22,523 nucleotides of DNA from Treponema sp. (GTDB taxonomy: Bacteria; Spirochaetota; Spirochaetia; Treponematales; Treponemataceae): positions 1 through 22,523 of the forward strand of contig JAFZWX010000021.1 in the NCBI GenBank assembly GCA_017617145.1, written 5' to 3'. A program made the translations under genes and the position numbers. This document shows, in pieces, positions 22,230-22,523 of this stretch; the stretch's first letter is position 1; each line of letters starts with the position of its first letter. Below the pieces are notes generated by a model. It made no database searches. It saw only the letters and a list, made by a program, of their open reading frames with translations, and was not told the origin of the DNA.

Positions 22230-22523
22230 ATGTCTAATACAAATTCTACTCCGATGGACACTTCGGAGAAACTCAAGGCGCTGGAGGCAGCTCGTCTTCA
22301 GATAGAAAAGCAGTTTGGTCAGGGTGCGCTCATGAAACTGGGCGATAAGGCAGATGCAACGGGAATTGATGTAATTCCTTCTGGCTCAATTCTGCTGGAC
22401 GAAGCTCTTGGGATCGGCGGATATCCGCGCGGTCGTGTAATCGAAATGTACGGACCAGAAAGCTCTGGTAAAACAACTCTTGCCCTGCATGCAATTGCAG
22501 AAGCTCAGAAGCTTGGCGGTGTT
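22230..22523 (+). CDS. recA: Recombinase RecA, N-terminal 98 residues (cut by right edge)
   Basis: RecA forms a filament on single-stranded DNA, performs strand exchange and triggers SOS repressor cleavage. The visible 98 codons contain the N-terminal helix and the ATPase core opening: [12 protein letters not shown] at about 29-40, [18 protein letters not shown] at about 49-66, and Walker [10 protein letters not shown] at about 75-83. The ATG at 22230 is chosen because of its match to family N-termini; an in-frame GTG at 22221 with GGAGG 3 nt away is a poorer alternative. No frameshift is seen. The gene continues beyond the window. Confidence 0.97.
   Translation, partial: MSNTNSTPMDTSEKLKALEAARLQIEKQFGQGALMKLGDKADATGIDVIPSGSILLDEALGIGGYPRGRVIEMYGPESSGKTTLALHAIAEAQKLGGV

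Overview
The window looks like an ordinary chromosomal segment of a spirochaete, most probably a Treponema of the gut or oral group. The grounds are: a roughly 900-residue GreA whose small cleavage-factor domain sits behind a huge helical extension (known from Treponema and Borrelia); spirochaete-style loose lipoboxes ending in Cys; many TPR proteins; low-GC, A/T-tract-rich spacers; and an Rsm22-type methyltransferase. No rRNA, tRNA, CRISPR array, transposase or phage gene was seen. All calls were made by reading the sequence; no database search was run.

Region 1 (1-4802, minus strand) is an envelope or peptidoglycan cluster. Read in the direction of transcription it holds a secreted YD-repeat protein, a membrane protein with an Hsp70 substrate-binding-like domain at one end and a LysM domain at the other, a lipoprotein lytic transglycosylase, and the start of a membrane transporter-like gene that leaves the left edge. 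Spacings of about 12-32 nt suggest one operon.

Region 2 (4892-9301) holds single genes in alternating directions: a uracil-DNA-glycosylase-like protein (TTG start), a WecA/MraY-type polyprenyl-phosphate sugar-1-phosphate transferase, an Rsm22-family methyltransferase divergent from it, a small four-helix membrane protein, and deoxyribose-phosphate aldolase (deoC). The wecA-like and rsm22 promoters are back to back, and both appear to make leaderless mRNAs.

Region 3 (9282-13943, minus strand) is an operon of a TPR protein, the giant GreA, and a metallo-beta-lactamase-fold hydrolase with a C-terminal winged-helix-like tail. The hydrolase and deoC overlap tail to tail by 20 bp.

Region 4 (14128-17930) looks accessory. 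It is a two-gene lipoprotein operon behind a well-formed promoter whose -10 box lies wholly inside a perfect 19-bp palindrome, and it ends at a strong intrinsic terminator. The first lipoprotein has five tandem beta-sandwich-like modules; the second has an A-B-A'-B' internal duplication.

Region 5 (17933-22523, plus strand) starts with an apparently leaderless rpe. It continues through a TPR/coiled-coil periplasmic protein, an overlapping lipoprotein and a TPR membrane protein, and ends in the first 98 codons of recA, cut by the right edge.

The points most worth a second look are the Hsp70-like/LysM fusion, the promoter-embedded palindrome, the cluster of leaderless promoters, and two in-gene copies of a TTCRACARGCTCAGG repeat that add in-frame peptides.
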